Position numbers and translations under genes: made by a program. Shown in pieces: positions 34,904 to 43,476 of a DNA stretch of 64,000 nucleotides. The notes under the pieces were generated by a model that was given only the letters and a program-made list of their open reading frames with translations, had not been told where the DNA came from and ran no database searches. The DNA lies in NCBI RefSeq assembly GCF_002742635.1, contig NZ_PEGF01000001.1, forward strand, positions 806,001-870,000. The letters are read 5' to 3'. This DNA comes from Caulobacter sp. X. Its GTDB lineage: Bacteria > Pseudomonadota > Alphaproteobacteria > Caulobacterales > Caulobacteraceae. How positions within the stretch are numbered: position 1 is the stretch's first letter; every line of letters begins with the position of its first letter.

Positions 34904-35961
34904 AGCTGCAGCTCTACGTCCTGCGGACCGTCGCCACCCGCATCCTCGGCGCGGCGCTGATCCTGATGTCCATCCTGCAGATCCTGGACCTGCTGGACGT
35001 CACCACCGACATCCTCGACCGCGGCCTGGGCGTCGCGGGCGTGGCCTATTACGCCGCTCTGCGCCTGCCGCGCCTGTTCGAGCAGGTGGCGCCGATCGCC
35101 GTGCTGGCCGGCGGGCTGTTCGCCTTCTCGCAACTGGCCCGCGAGAGCGCCGTGGTGGCCATGCGCGCCAGCGGTATCTCCGGCTATCGCATCGTCGCCA
35201 TGGCCATGCCGGCCGTCATCGTCGTCATGCTGCTGGACGCCCTGTGCGGCCAAGTCCTGGCGCCGCGCGCCGACCCGACCCTGGCCGATTGGTGGAGGAA
35301 CACGACTCCGGTCGCCGAGCGCAAGGCGCCCACGCCCCGCACCTTCCGCGCCGGCGCCGACCTGGTCATCGGGGCGGACGCCTCGGCGGACGGCCGTGAG
35401 ATCAGCAACGTCACCATCTTCCGCCGCAACGCCAAGGGCATCCTGGTCGAAAAGGTCGAAGCGCCGAAGGCGCTCTATGCCGGCGGCGCCTGGACCCTGG
35501 AAAGCCCCAAGACCACCCGCTTCGTTGGAGACCTGGCCCAAGCCTCGACCGCCGCCTCGACCCGCTGGCCGACGTCCCTGCGTCCGCAGGATGTCCAGGG
35601 CCTGTTCGGCGATGACAGCGCCCCCACCGCGGCTTCGGCGCGGCGCGCGCTTGAGAACGGCGGATCGGACCGGCCCGAAAGCTTCTACGCCACCCACTTC
35701 CAGTCGGCGTTCGCCAGCCCCTTCGTCTCGCTGGTCATGCTGCTGCTGAGCGCGCCGGTGGCGCTGGCCAACTTCCGCAGCGGTCAGGGCGCGGTCCTGC
35801 TGACGGCGGGTCTCGGCGCGGGCCTTCTGTTCCTCGTGGCCAACGGCATGCTCACCGCCCTTGGCGAATCCGGCGCCCTGTCGCCATTCCTGGCCGTCTG
35901 GGCGGCTCCCGCCATCTTCGGCGCGCTGGCGGCGCGCACCTTCTTGGCCCTGGAGGGTTGA
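34900..35961 (+). CDS. LptG-like permease (YjgP/YjgQ family), ceramide export candidate
   Basis: 353 residues, starting in an ATGA overlap with the LptF-like gene. It has the same six-helix plus jellyroll plan: helices at about 14-35, 50-80 and 95-125, a periplasmic segment, then three C-terminal helices (FVSLVMLLLSAPVALANF, AVLLTAGLGAGLLFLVANG, PFLAVWAAPAIFGALAA). The coupling region LARESAVVAMRASGISGYRI is typical of LptG. Its stop TGA shares a base with the ATG of the ceramide synthase gene, a strong sign of joint function. Confidence 0.87.
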   Translation: MKLQLYVLRTVATRILGAALILMSILQILDLLDVTTDILDRGLGVAGVAYYAALRLPRLFEQVAPIAVLAGGLFAFSQLARESAVVAMRASGISGYRIVAMAMPAVIVVMLLDALCGQVLAPRADPTLADWWRNTTPVAERKAPTPRTFRAGADLVIGADASADGREISNVTIFRRNAKGILVEKVEAPKALYAGGAWTLESPKTTRFVGDLAQASTAASTRWPTSLRPQDVQGLFGDDSAPTAASARRALENGGSDRPESFYATHFQSAFASPFVSLVMLLLSAPVALANFRSGQGAVLLTAGLGAGLLFLVANGMLTALGESGALSPFLAVWAAPAIFGALAARTFLALEG

Positions 35962-37115
35962 TGCCTTTCGACTCCACGAACGCCGACCTGCAGGTCATCC
36001 CGGTCAAGACGCCCGCCGAGCTGAAGCGCTTCATCGCCCTGCCCGCGCGGCTGAACGCCAAGGATCCGAACTGGATCACGCCCCTGATGATGGAGCGGAC
36101 CGAGGCCCTGACGCCGAAGACCAACCCGTTCTTCGCCCACGCCGAGGTCCAGCTGTTCCTCGCCACGCGCGGCGGCCGCGACGTCGGCCGGATCAGCGCC
36201 CAGATCGACCAGCTGACCCCGCAACCGACGCCGGGCCGCCTGGACGGCCACTTCGGCATGATCGCCGCCGAGGACGACGCGGCCGTCTTCCAGATCCTGT
36301 TCCGCACGGCCGAGGACTGGCTGAGGGCTCGCGGCCGCACCCACATCGTCGGCCCGTTCAACCTGTCGATCAACGAAGAGGTCGGCCTGCTGGTCTGGGG
36401 CTTCGACACCCCGCCGATGATCCTGATGGGCCACGATCCGGCCTATGCCGGCAAGCGCGTCGAGGAGCAGGGTTACGTCAAGGCCCAGGACGTCTTCGCC
36501 TATCGCGCCGACGAGACGGGCGACATCCCCGAGATCGCCCAGCGCCGGGTCAAGCGCGGCCTGCCCGCCGGCGTCGTGCTGCGCCAGCTGGACATGAAGC
36601 GCTACGACCAGGAGGTCCAGACGCTGACGGACATCCTCAACGACGCGTGGTCGGACAACTGGGGCTTCACCCCCACCACCGAGGCCGAGACCGCCCAGCT
36701 GGGCAAGGCCCTGAAGCAGGTGATCGACAAGCGCCTGCTCTGGTTCGCCGAGATCGACGGCGAGGCGGCCGGCGTGGTGGTGTTCCTGCCCAACGTCAAC
36801 GAGGCCATCGCCGACCTGAACGGCAAGCTCCTGCCGTTCGGCTGGGCCAAGCTGCTGTGGCGGCTGAAGGTCAAGGGCGTGAAGTCGGCCCGCATCCCGC
36901 TGATGGGCGTGAAGAAGAAGTTCCAGACCACCCAGCGCGGCCGCATGTTGCCGTTCTGGATGATGAAGGCCAGCCGCGATATGGCGATGAGCCTGGGCTA
37001 TAATCGCTACGAGATCTCGTGGGTTCTGGAGGCCAACAAGGCCATGAACCACATCGCCGAGAACGTCGGCGGCACGCACTACAAGACCTATCGAATTTAC
37101 GAGAAGGCTCTGTGA
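35961..37115 (+). CDS. cerS: Bacterial ceramide synthase (GNAT-fold N-acyltransferase)
   Basis: 384 residues from ATG 35961 (TGATG overlap with the LptG-like gene). The N-terminal lead is PVKTPAELKRFIALPARL then NAKDPNWITPLMMERTE; the central part has GPFNLSINEEVGLLVWGFDTPP; the C-terminal GNAT half includes WFAEIDGEAAGVVVFLPNVN and NRYEISWVLEANKAMN. It matches the acyltransferase that N-acylates 3-ketosphinganine in C. crescentus, which is unrelated to eukaryotic ceramide synthase. Acyl donor is an acyl thioester. Identification is from sequence memory and synteny. Confidence 0.88.
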   Translation: MPFDSTNADLQVIPVKTPAELKRFIALPARLNAKDPNWITPLMMERTEALTPKTNPFFAHAEVQLFLATRGGRDVGRISAQIDQLTPQPTPGRLDGHFGMIAAEDDAAVFQILFRTAEDWLRARGRTHIVGPFNLSINEEVGLLVWGFDTPPMILMGHDPAYAGKRVEEQGYVKAQDVFAYRADETGDIPEIAQRRVKRGLPAGVVLRQLDMKRYDQEVQTLTDILNDAWSDNWGFTPTTEAETAQLGKALKQVIDKRLLWFAEIDGEAAGVVVFLPNVNEAIADLNGKLLPFGWAKLLWRLKVKGVKSARIPLMGVKKKFQTTQRGRMLPFWMMKASRDMAMSLGYNRYEISWVLEANKAMNHIAENVGGTHYKTYRIYEKAL

Positions 37116-37867
37116 GCGGCTTCAAGGCGCTGATCCTGGCTGGATCGCGCGGCGGCGAGGTCGACCCAGCCGCCGCCTATGCGGGGGTGGCCCACAAGGG
37201 CCTGATCGTTCTGCAGGGTCGGACGCTGCTGGATCGAGTGCTGGGCGCCGTTCAAGCAGCCGGCGCGCAGGCGATCGGCGTCTCGGCCAATGACGAGACG
37301 ATCCGCGCCGCCCTGGCCGGCGCGAACGTGAAGGTGCTCCCCCCTTCCGCTGGTCCCAGCCAGAGCGTCGCCGACGGCGCGACGGCTTTGGGCTTTCCGC
37401 TCGTGGTCACGACGGTGGATCACGCTCTGCTCAAGCCCGAGTGGATCACCCAGTTCGTGGCGGACACGCCGACCGACGCCGACGTCGCCGTGCTGCTGGC
37501 CTCGGAAGAGCGCGTGCGGGCCGCGGCCCCGCAGACCAAGCGGACCTATCTGAAGTTCCGCGACGGCCGCTATTCGGGCTGCAACCTCTTCCTGCTGCGC
37601 AACGAGACCGCGCTGAACGTCATCGCCGTCTGGCGCAAGGTCGAGGCGCTGCGCAAGCAGCCCTGGAAGATCGCCGCCATGCTGGGGCCAAGCTTCCTGC
37701 TCCGCTACGCCCTGGGCCTGCTGACGCTGGACGAGGCCGTGGCGCGGCTAGGGAGGCTGGCCGACGTCAACGCCGCCGCCGTTCGCGCGCACGACGGCCT
37801 GGCGGCCGTCGATGTCGACAAGCCGTCCGACCTGGACCTGGTGCGAGAACTGGTAGGCGAGGCCTAA
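37112..37867 (+). CDS. MobA-like nucleotidyltransferase, sphingolipid operon
   Basis: 251 residues from GTG 37112, overlapping the ceramide synthase stop (GTGA). The opening FKALILAGSRGGEVDPAAAYAGV is a variant of the L-AGG-x-R-x-G nucleotide loop; VVTTVDHALLKPEWI carries an Asp where the metal ligand is expected. It could make a CDP- or other nucleotide-activated head group, or have lost catalysis. The final bases overlap the convergent nucleotidyltransferase gene by 4 bp. Which of the two supplies the CDP-phosphoglycerate donor cannot be settled from sequence. Confidence 0.75.
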   Translation: MSGFKALILAGSRGGEVDPAAAYAGVAHKGLIVLQGRTLLDRVLGAVQAAGAQAIGVSANDETIRAALAGANVKVLPPSAGPSQSVADGATALGFPLVVTTVDHALLKPEWITQFVADTPTDADVAVLLASEERVRAAAPQTKRTYLKFRDGRYSGCNLFLLRNETALNVIAVWRKVEALRKQPWKIAAMLGPSFLLRYALGLLTLDEAVARLGRLADVNAAAVRAHDGLAAVDVDKPSDLDLVRELVGEA

Positions 37868-38625
37868 ACGGCCTCGGCCTCCTTGGCGGCCCACTGCGCG
37901 GTCAGGGCCCGGTTGCGGACCAGGTCTTCCGGGAAGTCCATCTCGGCCCACTCGAGCCCCTCGATCGAGCGCACGCGCACGGCGTCGTGGTTCTGGGCGA
38001 TCTCGTTGATCACGCTGAGGTACCAGCGCTTGAGCCCCTCGGGCGTGCGCATGATCGCCTCCAGCGTCTTCACGAACAGGGCCGAGCCTTCTTCGTTGAA
38101 GCGCAGGAAGCCGATCGACTCGGCGTCGTACTCGGTGATGGTCTTACCGATGGCGCGCAGAGCGTCGCCCTGCGTCAGCACCTTCATGTCATCGGCGTCA
38201 TAGCCGCCCGCCTTGCGGTCGACCGTCACCGTGATCGGCGCGTCGGGCGCGCTGATCAGACGCTCGGCGATGGCCGGCTCGAACAGGGTGTCGCCGTTCA
38301 GGATCATGAACGGCCCGCCGCGCATCTCGTCGCGCGCCAGCCAGCAGGTCGCGAGGTTGTCGGTCACGCTGTAGAACGGGTTGTAGAGCGTGCGGACGGT
38401 CATGCCCGGCAGGGAGAGGCGCGCGATCTCGGCCTCGACCAAGTCGCTGCGGAAGCCGGTGACCACCACCGCCTCCGGCACGCCCGCCTGATGCAGGTGG
38501 CGCAGCTGCCATTCCAGCACCGTCTTGCCGGCCAGCTCCACCAGGCACTTGGGCCGATCGTCAGTCAGCGGCGACAGCCGCTTGCCCTGACCGGCGGCGA
38601 GGATAAGGGTCTTGACCGGCTGCAT
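37864..38625 (-). CDS. NTP-transferase (LicC/phosphocholine-cytidylyltransferase-like), candidate phosphoglycerate cytidylyltransferase
   Basis: 253 residues. A complete nucleotidyltransferase signature: LILAAGQGKRLSPLTDDRPK, then KCLVELAGKTVLEWQ, and the metal site MILNGDTLFEP. C-terminal ITEYDAESIGFLRF and DFPEDLVRNRAL complete the fold. This class activates small phosphorylated alcohols as CDP derivatives. Given a CpgA-type transferase without its own cytidylyltransferase loop, this enzyme is the better of the two candidates to make CDP-glycerate. It is on the opposite strand, with a 378-bp promoter region. Confidence 0.82.
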   Translation of the reverse strand: MQPVKTLILAAGQGKRLSPLTDDRPKCLVELAGKTVLEWQLRHLHQAGVPEAVVVTGFRSDLVEAEIARLSLPGMTVRTLYNPFYSVTDNLATCWLARDEMRGGPFMILNGDTLFEPAIAERLISAPDAPITVTVDRKAGGYDADDMKVLTQGDALRAIGKTITEYDAESIGFLRFNEEGSALFVKTLEAIMRTPEGLKRWYLSVINEIAQNHDAVRVRSIEGLEWAEMDFPEDLVRNRALTAQWAAKEAEAV

Positions 38626-38867
38626 GTCGTTCTAAAAATCTCGCTGGATCGGGGCTTGATTTAGCCCCCAAGGAATCGTCGGACCGCGAACCAGGCGGCC
38701 GCGAGCGCATAACTGAGCACGAACCGGCCTCGGGGCAAGTCCGCGCGCCCTCTCAAAAGCCGCCCGCCTTCCGTTGCGCAAGCCTCGGCGGATTCTTTTT
38801 TGGCGAGGAGGATCAATCGGCAACGGTCGACCGCGCCCGATCGACGACTTTCCTCGCCACACCCCAT

Positions 38868-38889
38868 GGTTCAGCTTCGGTTCAGCTTG
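38868..38889 (+). promoter_or_regulatory. Tandem 11-bp direct repeats in the promoter region of the GT4 operon
   Basis: GGTTCAGCTTC is followed at once by GGTTCAGCTTG, a head-to-tail repeat with one helical turn period, the layout bound by OmpR/PhoB-type regulators. A third, inverted GGTTCAG occurs at 38935-38941. They lie in the 378-bp gap (38626-39003) between the leftward cytidylyltransferase-like gene and the rightward GT4 gene. The rest of that gap has a small dyad CCCCA/TGGGG near 38891-38907 and no convincing gene. Confidence 0.5.
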
Positions 38890-39003
38890 CCCCAAAGATT
38901 GTGGGGATGATCGACGGCCTTCCCCTTCCGGAACCTGAACCATTCCACCATATGCCCATTGTCATATTCGGGTGGGGGCCTCGGAGTCAGACCAGGAGGC
39001 GTC

Positions 39004-40206
39004 GTGCAGCGCGCGGAAAGAAACATTCGTCAGCCCGCTGAGGAAAAGCCCGCCGAGGGCCTTCGCCTCGCCCTGTTTTCCGGCAACTACAACTATACGC
39101 GGGACGGTTCGAACCAGGCCCTCAACCGCCTGGCGGCCTATCTGATCGAGGCCGGCGCGACGGTCCGCGTCTATTCGCCCACCACGGACACCCCGGCCTT
39201 CGAGCCCGCCGGCGATCTCGTCTCGGCGCCGTCCGTCGCCATCCCGGGGCGTAGCGAATATCGCCTGGCGCTGGGCCTGACCCCCAGCCTGAAGGCCGAC
39301 CTGGCCGCCTTCCAGCCGAACATGGTCCATCTTTCGGCCCCGGATCTTCTGGGTTCGCAAGCAGGCCGTTGGGCGCGCGCCGCCGGACTGCCGGTCGTCG
39401 CCAGCCTTCACACGCGCTTCGAGACCTATCTGTCCTACTACGGCCTCGACTGGCTGCGGCCCACCGTCGAGCGCTATCTGGACCGCTTCTATCGCGGCTG
39501 CGACCGCGTGCTGGCCCCGAACGCGCCGATCGCGGAGTTGCTGCGCCAACAAGGCCTCGGCGAACGGGTGCGGGTGTGGGGCCGCGGCGTCGATCGCGGC
39601 CGGTTCTCGCCCGAGCGCAAGGACATGGCCTGGCGGCGGTCGCAGGGAATCGCCGACAACGAGATCGTGGTCGCGTTCCTGGGGCGTCTGGTCATGGAAA
39701 AGGGTCTGGACGTCCTGGCCGAGACCCTCGCCCTCCTCGCCGACCAGCCGATCCGGCCACTGATCATCGGGGACGGCCCCGCCCGCGCCTTCCTCGAGGC
39801 TCGCGCGCCGGGCGCCATCTTCACCGGCCACCTGGACGGCGACGCCCTGGGCCGCGCCGTCTCCAGCGCCGACATACTGTTCAATCCCAGCCTGACCGAG
39901 GCTTTCGGCAACGCCAGCCTGGAAGGCATGGCCGCGGGCCTGGCGGTTCTGTGTCCCCGCGCGCCCAGCACCAGCGCCCTGATCACCGACGGCCACGACG
40001 GCGTCCTGGCGCCGAGCGCCGACGCGGCGAGCTACGCGGCCGCCCTCCGCACCCTGATCGCCGAGCCGCTGCGTCGCTTGAGAATCGGAAGAACAGCGCG
40101 CGCCTCCAGCGCCGCCTATGACTGGCATGCGATCTGCGCGGACGTTCTGGACGTCTATCGTGAACTCGGAGCCGCTCCGGCCGCTCGCGCGCGCTCGGCG
40201 GCATGA
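39004..40206 (+). CDS. Family 4 glycosyltransferase (GT-B, mannosyl/glucosyl-type)
   Basis: 400 residues from GTG 39004, with AGGAGG 4 bp upstream. N-terminal Rossmann half: RLALFSGNYNYTRDGSNQAL, VASLHTRFETYL. C-terminal donor half: FLGRLVMEKGLDVLAE, PLIIGDGPAR and the EX7E motif in NPSLTEAFGNASLEGMAAG. It resembles transferases that glycosylate lipids such as diacylglycerol or phosphatidylinositol at the cytosolic membrane face. The acceptor may be ceramide given its neighbours. It overlaps the YbhN-type gene by 4 bp. Confidence 0.88.
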   Translation: MQRAERNIRQPAEEKPAEGLRLALFSGNYNYTRDGSNQALNRLAAYLIEAGATVRVYSPTTDTPAFEPAGDLVSAPSVAIPGRSEYRLALGLTPSLKADLAAFQPNMVHLSAPDLLGSQAGRWARAAGLPVVASLHTRFETYLSYYGLDWLRPTVERYLDRFYRGCDRVLAPNAPIAELLRQQGLGERVRVWGRGVDRGRFSPERKDMAWRRSQGIADNEIVVAFLGRLVMEKGLDVLAETLALLADQPIRPLIIGDGPARAFLEARAPGAIFTGHLDGDALGRAVSSADILFNPSLTEAFGNASLEGMAAGLAVLCPRAPSTSALITDGHDGVLAPSADAASYAAALRTLIAEPLRRLRIGRTARASSAAYDWHAICADVLDVYRELGAAPAARARSAA

Positions 40207-41204
40207 CCGAAAAAGCGAGTAAGCGCGGGGCTTCGGCGCGAGGCTGGCTGCTGACCGCCGGCGTCGCGCTGTTGGCGATCCTCTTGGCCACGCACGGCGC
40301 GGGCGCCGTACGCGAGATCCTGGCCCAGGTGGGCTGGCAGGCGGTCCTGGTCGTGGCGGCTCACCTGCCGGTGACGTTCTTCGCCACCATCGGTTGGCAA
40401 GTCCTGCTGCCGCCGGACCGCCGCCCCTCCCTACCCTTCCTGTTCCGCCTTCGGCTGATCAAGGAGGCGGTCAACGCCCTGCTGCCCGTGGCCCAGGTCG
40501 GCGGCGAGGTGGTCCGCGCCAAGCTCGCGGTCCGCAAGGGCCTGAGCCTGGCCGAGAGCACGGCCAGCTGCGTCGTCGACGTCCTGGCCGGCACGGTGGG
40601 CCTAGTCCTCTTCGTCCTGGCCAGCCTGGCCGTGGCGCTGGTTACGCTGCGCGATCCACGCCTGGCGCAGGCCGGCCTGACCCTGGTTGGCGTCGTGGCG
40701 CTGATCGCCGCCAGCCTGTTCATCGCCCACAAGGCCGGGGTGGGCCGGCGCATCGGTCAGTTCTCGCAGCGCTGGACCGCGATCGCGAGCCGCGTCGGCG
40801 CGCTGGGCGACGCCTTCCGCGACATCGGCGCCCGTCGGAAGGAGATCGGCGCCTCTTGGGCCTGGCACATGGCGGCCTGGCTGGCTGGAGCCTTCGAGAC
40901 CTATGTGTCGATGTGGGCGCTGGGCCTGCATCCCACCCTGGTCCAGGCTCTGATCGTCGAAGGTTTGGCCCAGACGGCCAAGGTCGTCGGCTTCGCCATC
41001 CCCGGCGCCCTAGGCGTCCAGGAAGGCGGCTATCTGCTGCTGGGCGGCGCGCTGGGCCTTACGCCGGATCAGGCGATGGCCCTGTCGCTGCTGCGCCGAC
41101 TGCGCGAGCTGACGCTGGGCGCCCTGGGCCTGATCCTTTGGCGCGCAACGCGTCCGGAAGCCCCCGCGGCCGCAAACGAAACGCCGCAGCCAGCCACCCC
41201 ATAA
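40203..41204 (+). CDS. YbhN/HpnL-type integral membrane protein (lysylphosphatidylglycerol synthase TM region family)
   Basis: 333 residues with about eight transmembrane helices. Family marks are VAQVGGEVVRAKLAVRKG and KVVGFAIPGALGVQEGGY. Relatives include the hopanoid-associated HpnL and the flippase half of MprF. It is translated from an ATGA overlap with the GT4 gene, so it probably handles the lipid that enzyme makes, for instance moving it across the membrane. The cargo is unknown. Confidence 0.82.
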   Translation: MTEKASKRGASARGWLLTAGVALLAILLATHGAGAVREILAQVGWQAVLVVAAHLPVTFFATIGWQVLLPPDRRPSLPFLFRLRLIKEAVNALLPVAQVGGEVVRAKLAVRKGLSLAESTASCVVDVLAGTVGLVLFVLASLAVALVTLRDPRLAQAGLTLVGVVALIAASLFIAHKAGVGRRIGQFSQRWTAIASRVGALGDAFRDIGARRKEIGASWAWHMAAWLAGAFETYVSMWALGLHPTLVQALIVEGLAQTAKVVGFAIPGALGVQEGGYLLLGGALGLTPDQAMALSLLRRLRELTLGALGLILWRATRPEAPAAANETPQPATP

Positions 41205-41214
41205 CTCCCACATT

Positions 41215-41231
41215 TCAGGATATTATCCTGT
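41215..41231. promoter_or_regulatory. AGGA-N5-TCCT palindrome before the pectin acetylesterase operon
   Basis: TCAGGA-TATTA-TCCTGT; the inner 15 bp (CAGGATATTATCCTG) are a perfect dyad. It shares half-sites and 5-bp spacing with the site before the TonB-dependent receptor (48911-48927). It lies 70 bp before the acetylesterase ATG, in a 96-bp gap. Confidence 0.5.
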
Positions 41232-41300
41232 ATTTTGACATTGAATCCCTTGCGTCGCGCCGCTACCAAGATGGCGGACTCTGCGCGCGAGGGAGGCGGC

Positions 41301-42524
41301 ATGATCCTGGATCGGCGTACCCTGCTGACGGGCCTCGCGCTCGCGCCTAGCATCGCGCTCGCCAGGGAGGTCGCGCCCGTGTGGGCTTTTGATTTCGAGA
41401 CAACGCCCCAGACGCCGTACGCCCCCGCCACGGGCCACGGCTGGGAGTCAGGCCCTGGCCGCCTGTTCTCGGTTCGCGTTCCAGAGGGCGACTATCGGAT
41501 CACCTTGGACCTGGGCGGCGCCGGACCGTCGGACACCACGGTCAAGGCCGAAGCTCGCCGGCTGATGCTGGAAGGCGTCCGCGTCGCGGCGGGCAAGACC
41601 GAGACGCGGACGATCATCGTCAATGTGCGCCGTCCCGACCTCGCCCCGCCGCCGCCGAACGCCCCGGGCGGGACCCGGGTGCTGCTCAATCCGCGCGAGG
41701 AAGGCAGTTACGACTGGGACGACAAGCTGACCCTGGAGTTCTGCGGCCCGACCGCCGCCGTCCGCCGACTACGGATCGAGCCCGTCGCCGTTCCGACCGT
41801 GTTCCTGGCCGGCGACTCCACCGTCACCGACCAGCGCTTCGAGCCCGCCGCCGGCTGGGGCCAGATGCTGCCGCGCTTCTTCAAGCCCGAAATCTCGGTC
41901 GCCAACCACGCCGAGTCCGGCGAGACGCTGAAGTCGTTCCTGATCGAGCGCCGCCTCGACAAGATCCTCAGCCGCATCAAGCCTGGCGACTGGCTGCTGA
42001 TCCAGTTCGGCCACAACGACCAGAAGGCTCAATGGCCGCAGACCTACGCCGAGGCCGCGACCACCTATCGCGACTATCTGCGCGCCTATGCCGGCGAGGC
42101 GCGGCGGCGCGGCGCGACGCCAGTGTTCGTCACCTCCATGCATCGCCACCGCTTCGACGCGGCCGGCAAGGTCGTCGACACGCTGGGCGATTATCCCGCG
42201 GCCATGCGCGAGACCGCGCGCGAGCTGAATGTCCCTCTGATCGACCTGCACGCCATGAGCGCCGTGTTCTACGAGGCCCTCGGGCCCAAGGAAGCCTGGA
42301 AGGCGTTCAATGACGGCGGCAAGGACCTGACGCACCACGACAATTACGGCGCCTATCAACTGGCGCGCTGCGTGGTCGAAGGTCTTCGCGCCAGCGTTCC
42401 CGCGCTCGCCGCTCATCTGGCCGCCGACCTGGCGCCGTTCGATCCGGCGCGACCGCCTTCGCCCGATATCTTCGCCTTGCCGCCCAGCGCGGCCGCCAGC
42501 CAGGAACAGCTCCGTGGAAACTGA
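41301..42524 (+). CDS. Rhamnogalacturonan acetylesterase (CE12-like SGNH hydrolase)
   Basis: 407 residues from ATG 41301 (GGGAGG 6 bp upstream). A Tat-like signal (DRRTLLTGLALA) is followed by a beta-sandwich-like N-domain (about 25-170), then the SGNH core: VFLAGDSTVTDQ (Ser nucleophile), [18 protein letters not shown] and the D..H pair in DLTHHDNYGAYQLA. It removes acetyl groups from the rhamnogalacturonan-I backbone, opening it to lyases. The next gene starts 11 bp before its stop. Confidence 0.87.
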   Translation: MILDRRTLLTGLALAPSIALAREVAPVWAFDFETTPQTPYAPATGHGWESGPGRLFSVRVPEGDYRITLDLGGAGPSDTTVKAEARRLMLEGVRVAAGKTETRTIIVNVRRPDLAPPPPNAPGGTRVLLNPREEGSYDWDDKLTLEFCGPTAAVRRLRIEPVAVPTVFLAGDSTVTDQRFEPAAGWGQMLPRFFKPEISVANHAESGETLKSFLIERRLDKILSRIKPGDWLLIQFGHNDQKAQWPQTYAEAATTYRDYLRAYAGEARRRGATPVFVTSMHRHRFDAAGKVVDTLGDYPAAMRETARELNVPLIDLHAMSAVFYEALGPKEAWKAFNDGGKDLTHHDNYGAYQLARCVVEGLRASVPALAAHLAADLAPFDPARPPSPDIFALPPSAAASQEQLRGN

Positions 42525-43476
42525 TCGCCGCGCCCTGCTGGGCCTCGCCGGCGGCATGGCGGCCCTGCCCGCCCTCGCCCGCGCTCAGGCCCCCGTCTCG
42601 CCCGTCGAGACCGTCGACCTCTGGCCCAAGGGCGCGCCGGGCGGCGAGAAGGTCACCGTCACCGAGCAGGTGATCCTGCGCACGCCGGGCGGCGATCCGA
42701 ACGACACCGCCTTCCTGAACGTGACCAGGCCCTGGCTGACCATGCGCCGCCCGGCCAAGCCGAACGGCGCGGCCGTGCTGATGATCCCGGGCGGCGGCTA
42801 TGTGCGGGTGGCGGTCGGCAGGAACGGCGGACCGATCGACGCCTGGCTGGCGAGCCTCGGGATCACCGCCTTCGTCATGGACTACCGCCTGCCCGCCGAC
42901 GGCTGGGCCGCCGGTCCGGACGTGGCTTTGCAGGACGCCCAGCGCGCCATTCGCCTGATCCGGGCCCGCGCCCCGTCGCTGGGCGTCGATCCCGCCAAGG
43001 TGGCGGTGATCGGCTTCTCGGCCGGCGGCCATGTCGCCGCGCGCCTGACGACCCAGTACGGCCGCGAGACCTATGCGCCGGTCGACGAGGCCGACAAGCT
43101 GCCGACGCGGCCGTTCGCGGCGGGCCTGTTCTATCCTGTCATCACCGGCATGGCGCCCTACGCCCACGGACAGTCGCTGAAGCAACTGGTCGGCGCGAAC
43201 CCGACCGACGCCCAGCGCCTGGCGGTGTCGGCCGAGCAACACGTGCCCGCCGACGCCCCGCCGACCTTCATCGCCGCCGCGGCTGACGACAGGGTCGTGC
43301 CGGTCGAGAACAGCGTCCTGATGTGGCAGGCCCTGCGCGCCAAGAGGATCCCGGTCGAGATGCACCTGCAGGAGGTGGGCGGTCACGGCTTTGGCCTGAA
43401 AGGGCCCGACGGCCAGATCGCGCCTCCGATGCTGGCGCTGGACGCCTTCTTCCGGCGACACGGCCTCTACGCGTGA
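42514..43476 (+). CDS. Alpha/beta-hydrolase esterase (acetylxylan-esterase-like)
   Basis: 320 residues from GTG 42514. A Tat-like signal (TDRRALLGLAGG) comes first. The oxyanion motif is IPGGGYVRVA, the nucleophile elbow GFSAGGHVA, the acid in AADDRVVPVENS and the base in VGGHGFGLKG. It belongs with BD-FAE/acetyl-xylan-esterase-type enzymes that deacetylate plant polysaccharides. In this operon it may remove acetyl or other esters from pectin side groups. The stop overlaps the GH28 start by 4 bp. Confidence 0.85.
   Translation: METDRRALLGLAGGMAALPALARAQAPVSPVETVDLWPKGAPGGEKVTVTEQVILRTPGGDPNDTAFLNVTRPWLTMRRPAKPNGAAVLMIPGGGYVRVAVGRNGGPIDAWLASLGITAFVMDYRLPADGWAAGPDVALQDAQRAIRLIRARAPSLGVDPAKVAVIGFSAGGHVAARLTTQYGRETYAPVDEADKLPTRPFAAGLFYPVITGMAPYAHGQSLKQLVGANPTDAQRLAVSAEQHVPADAPPTFIAAAADDRVVPVENSVLMWQALRAKRIPVEMHLQEVGGHGFGLKGPDGQIAPPMLALDAFFRRHGLYA

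Noticed and set aside
38632-38943. Short minus-strand open frames in the gap before the GT4 gene
   Set aside because: They have no ribosome site or recognisable domain and cover the direct repeats; more likely regulatory DNA.
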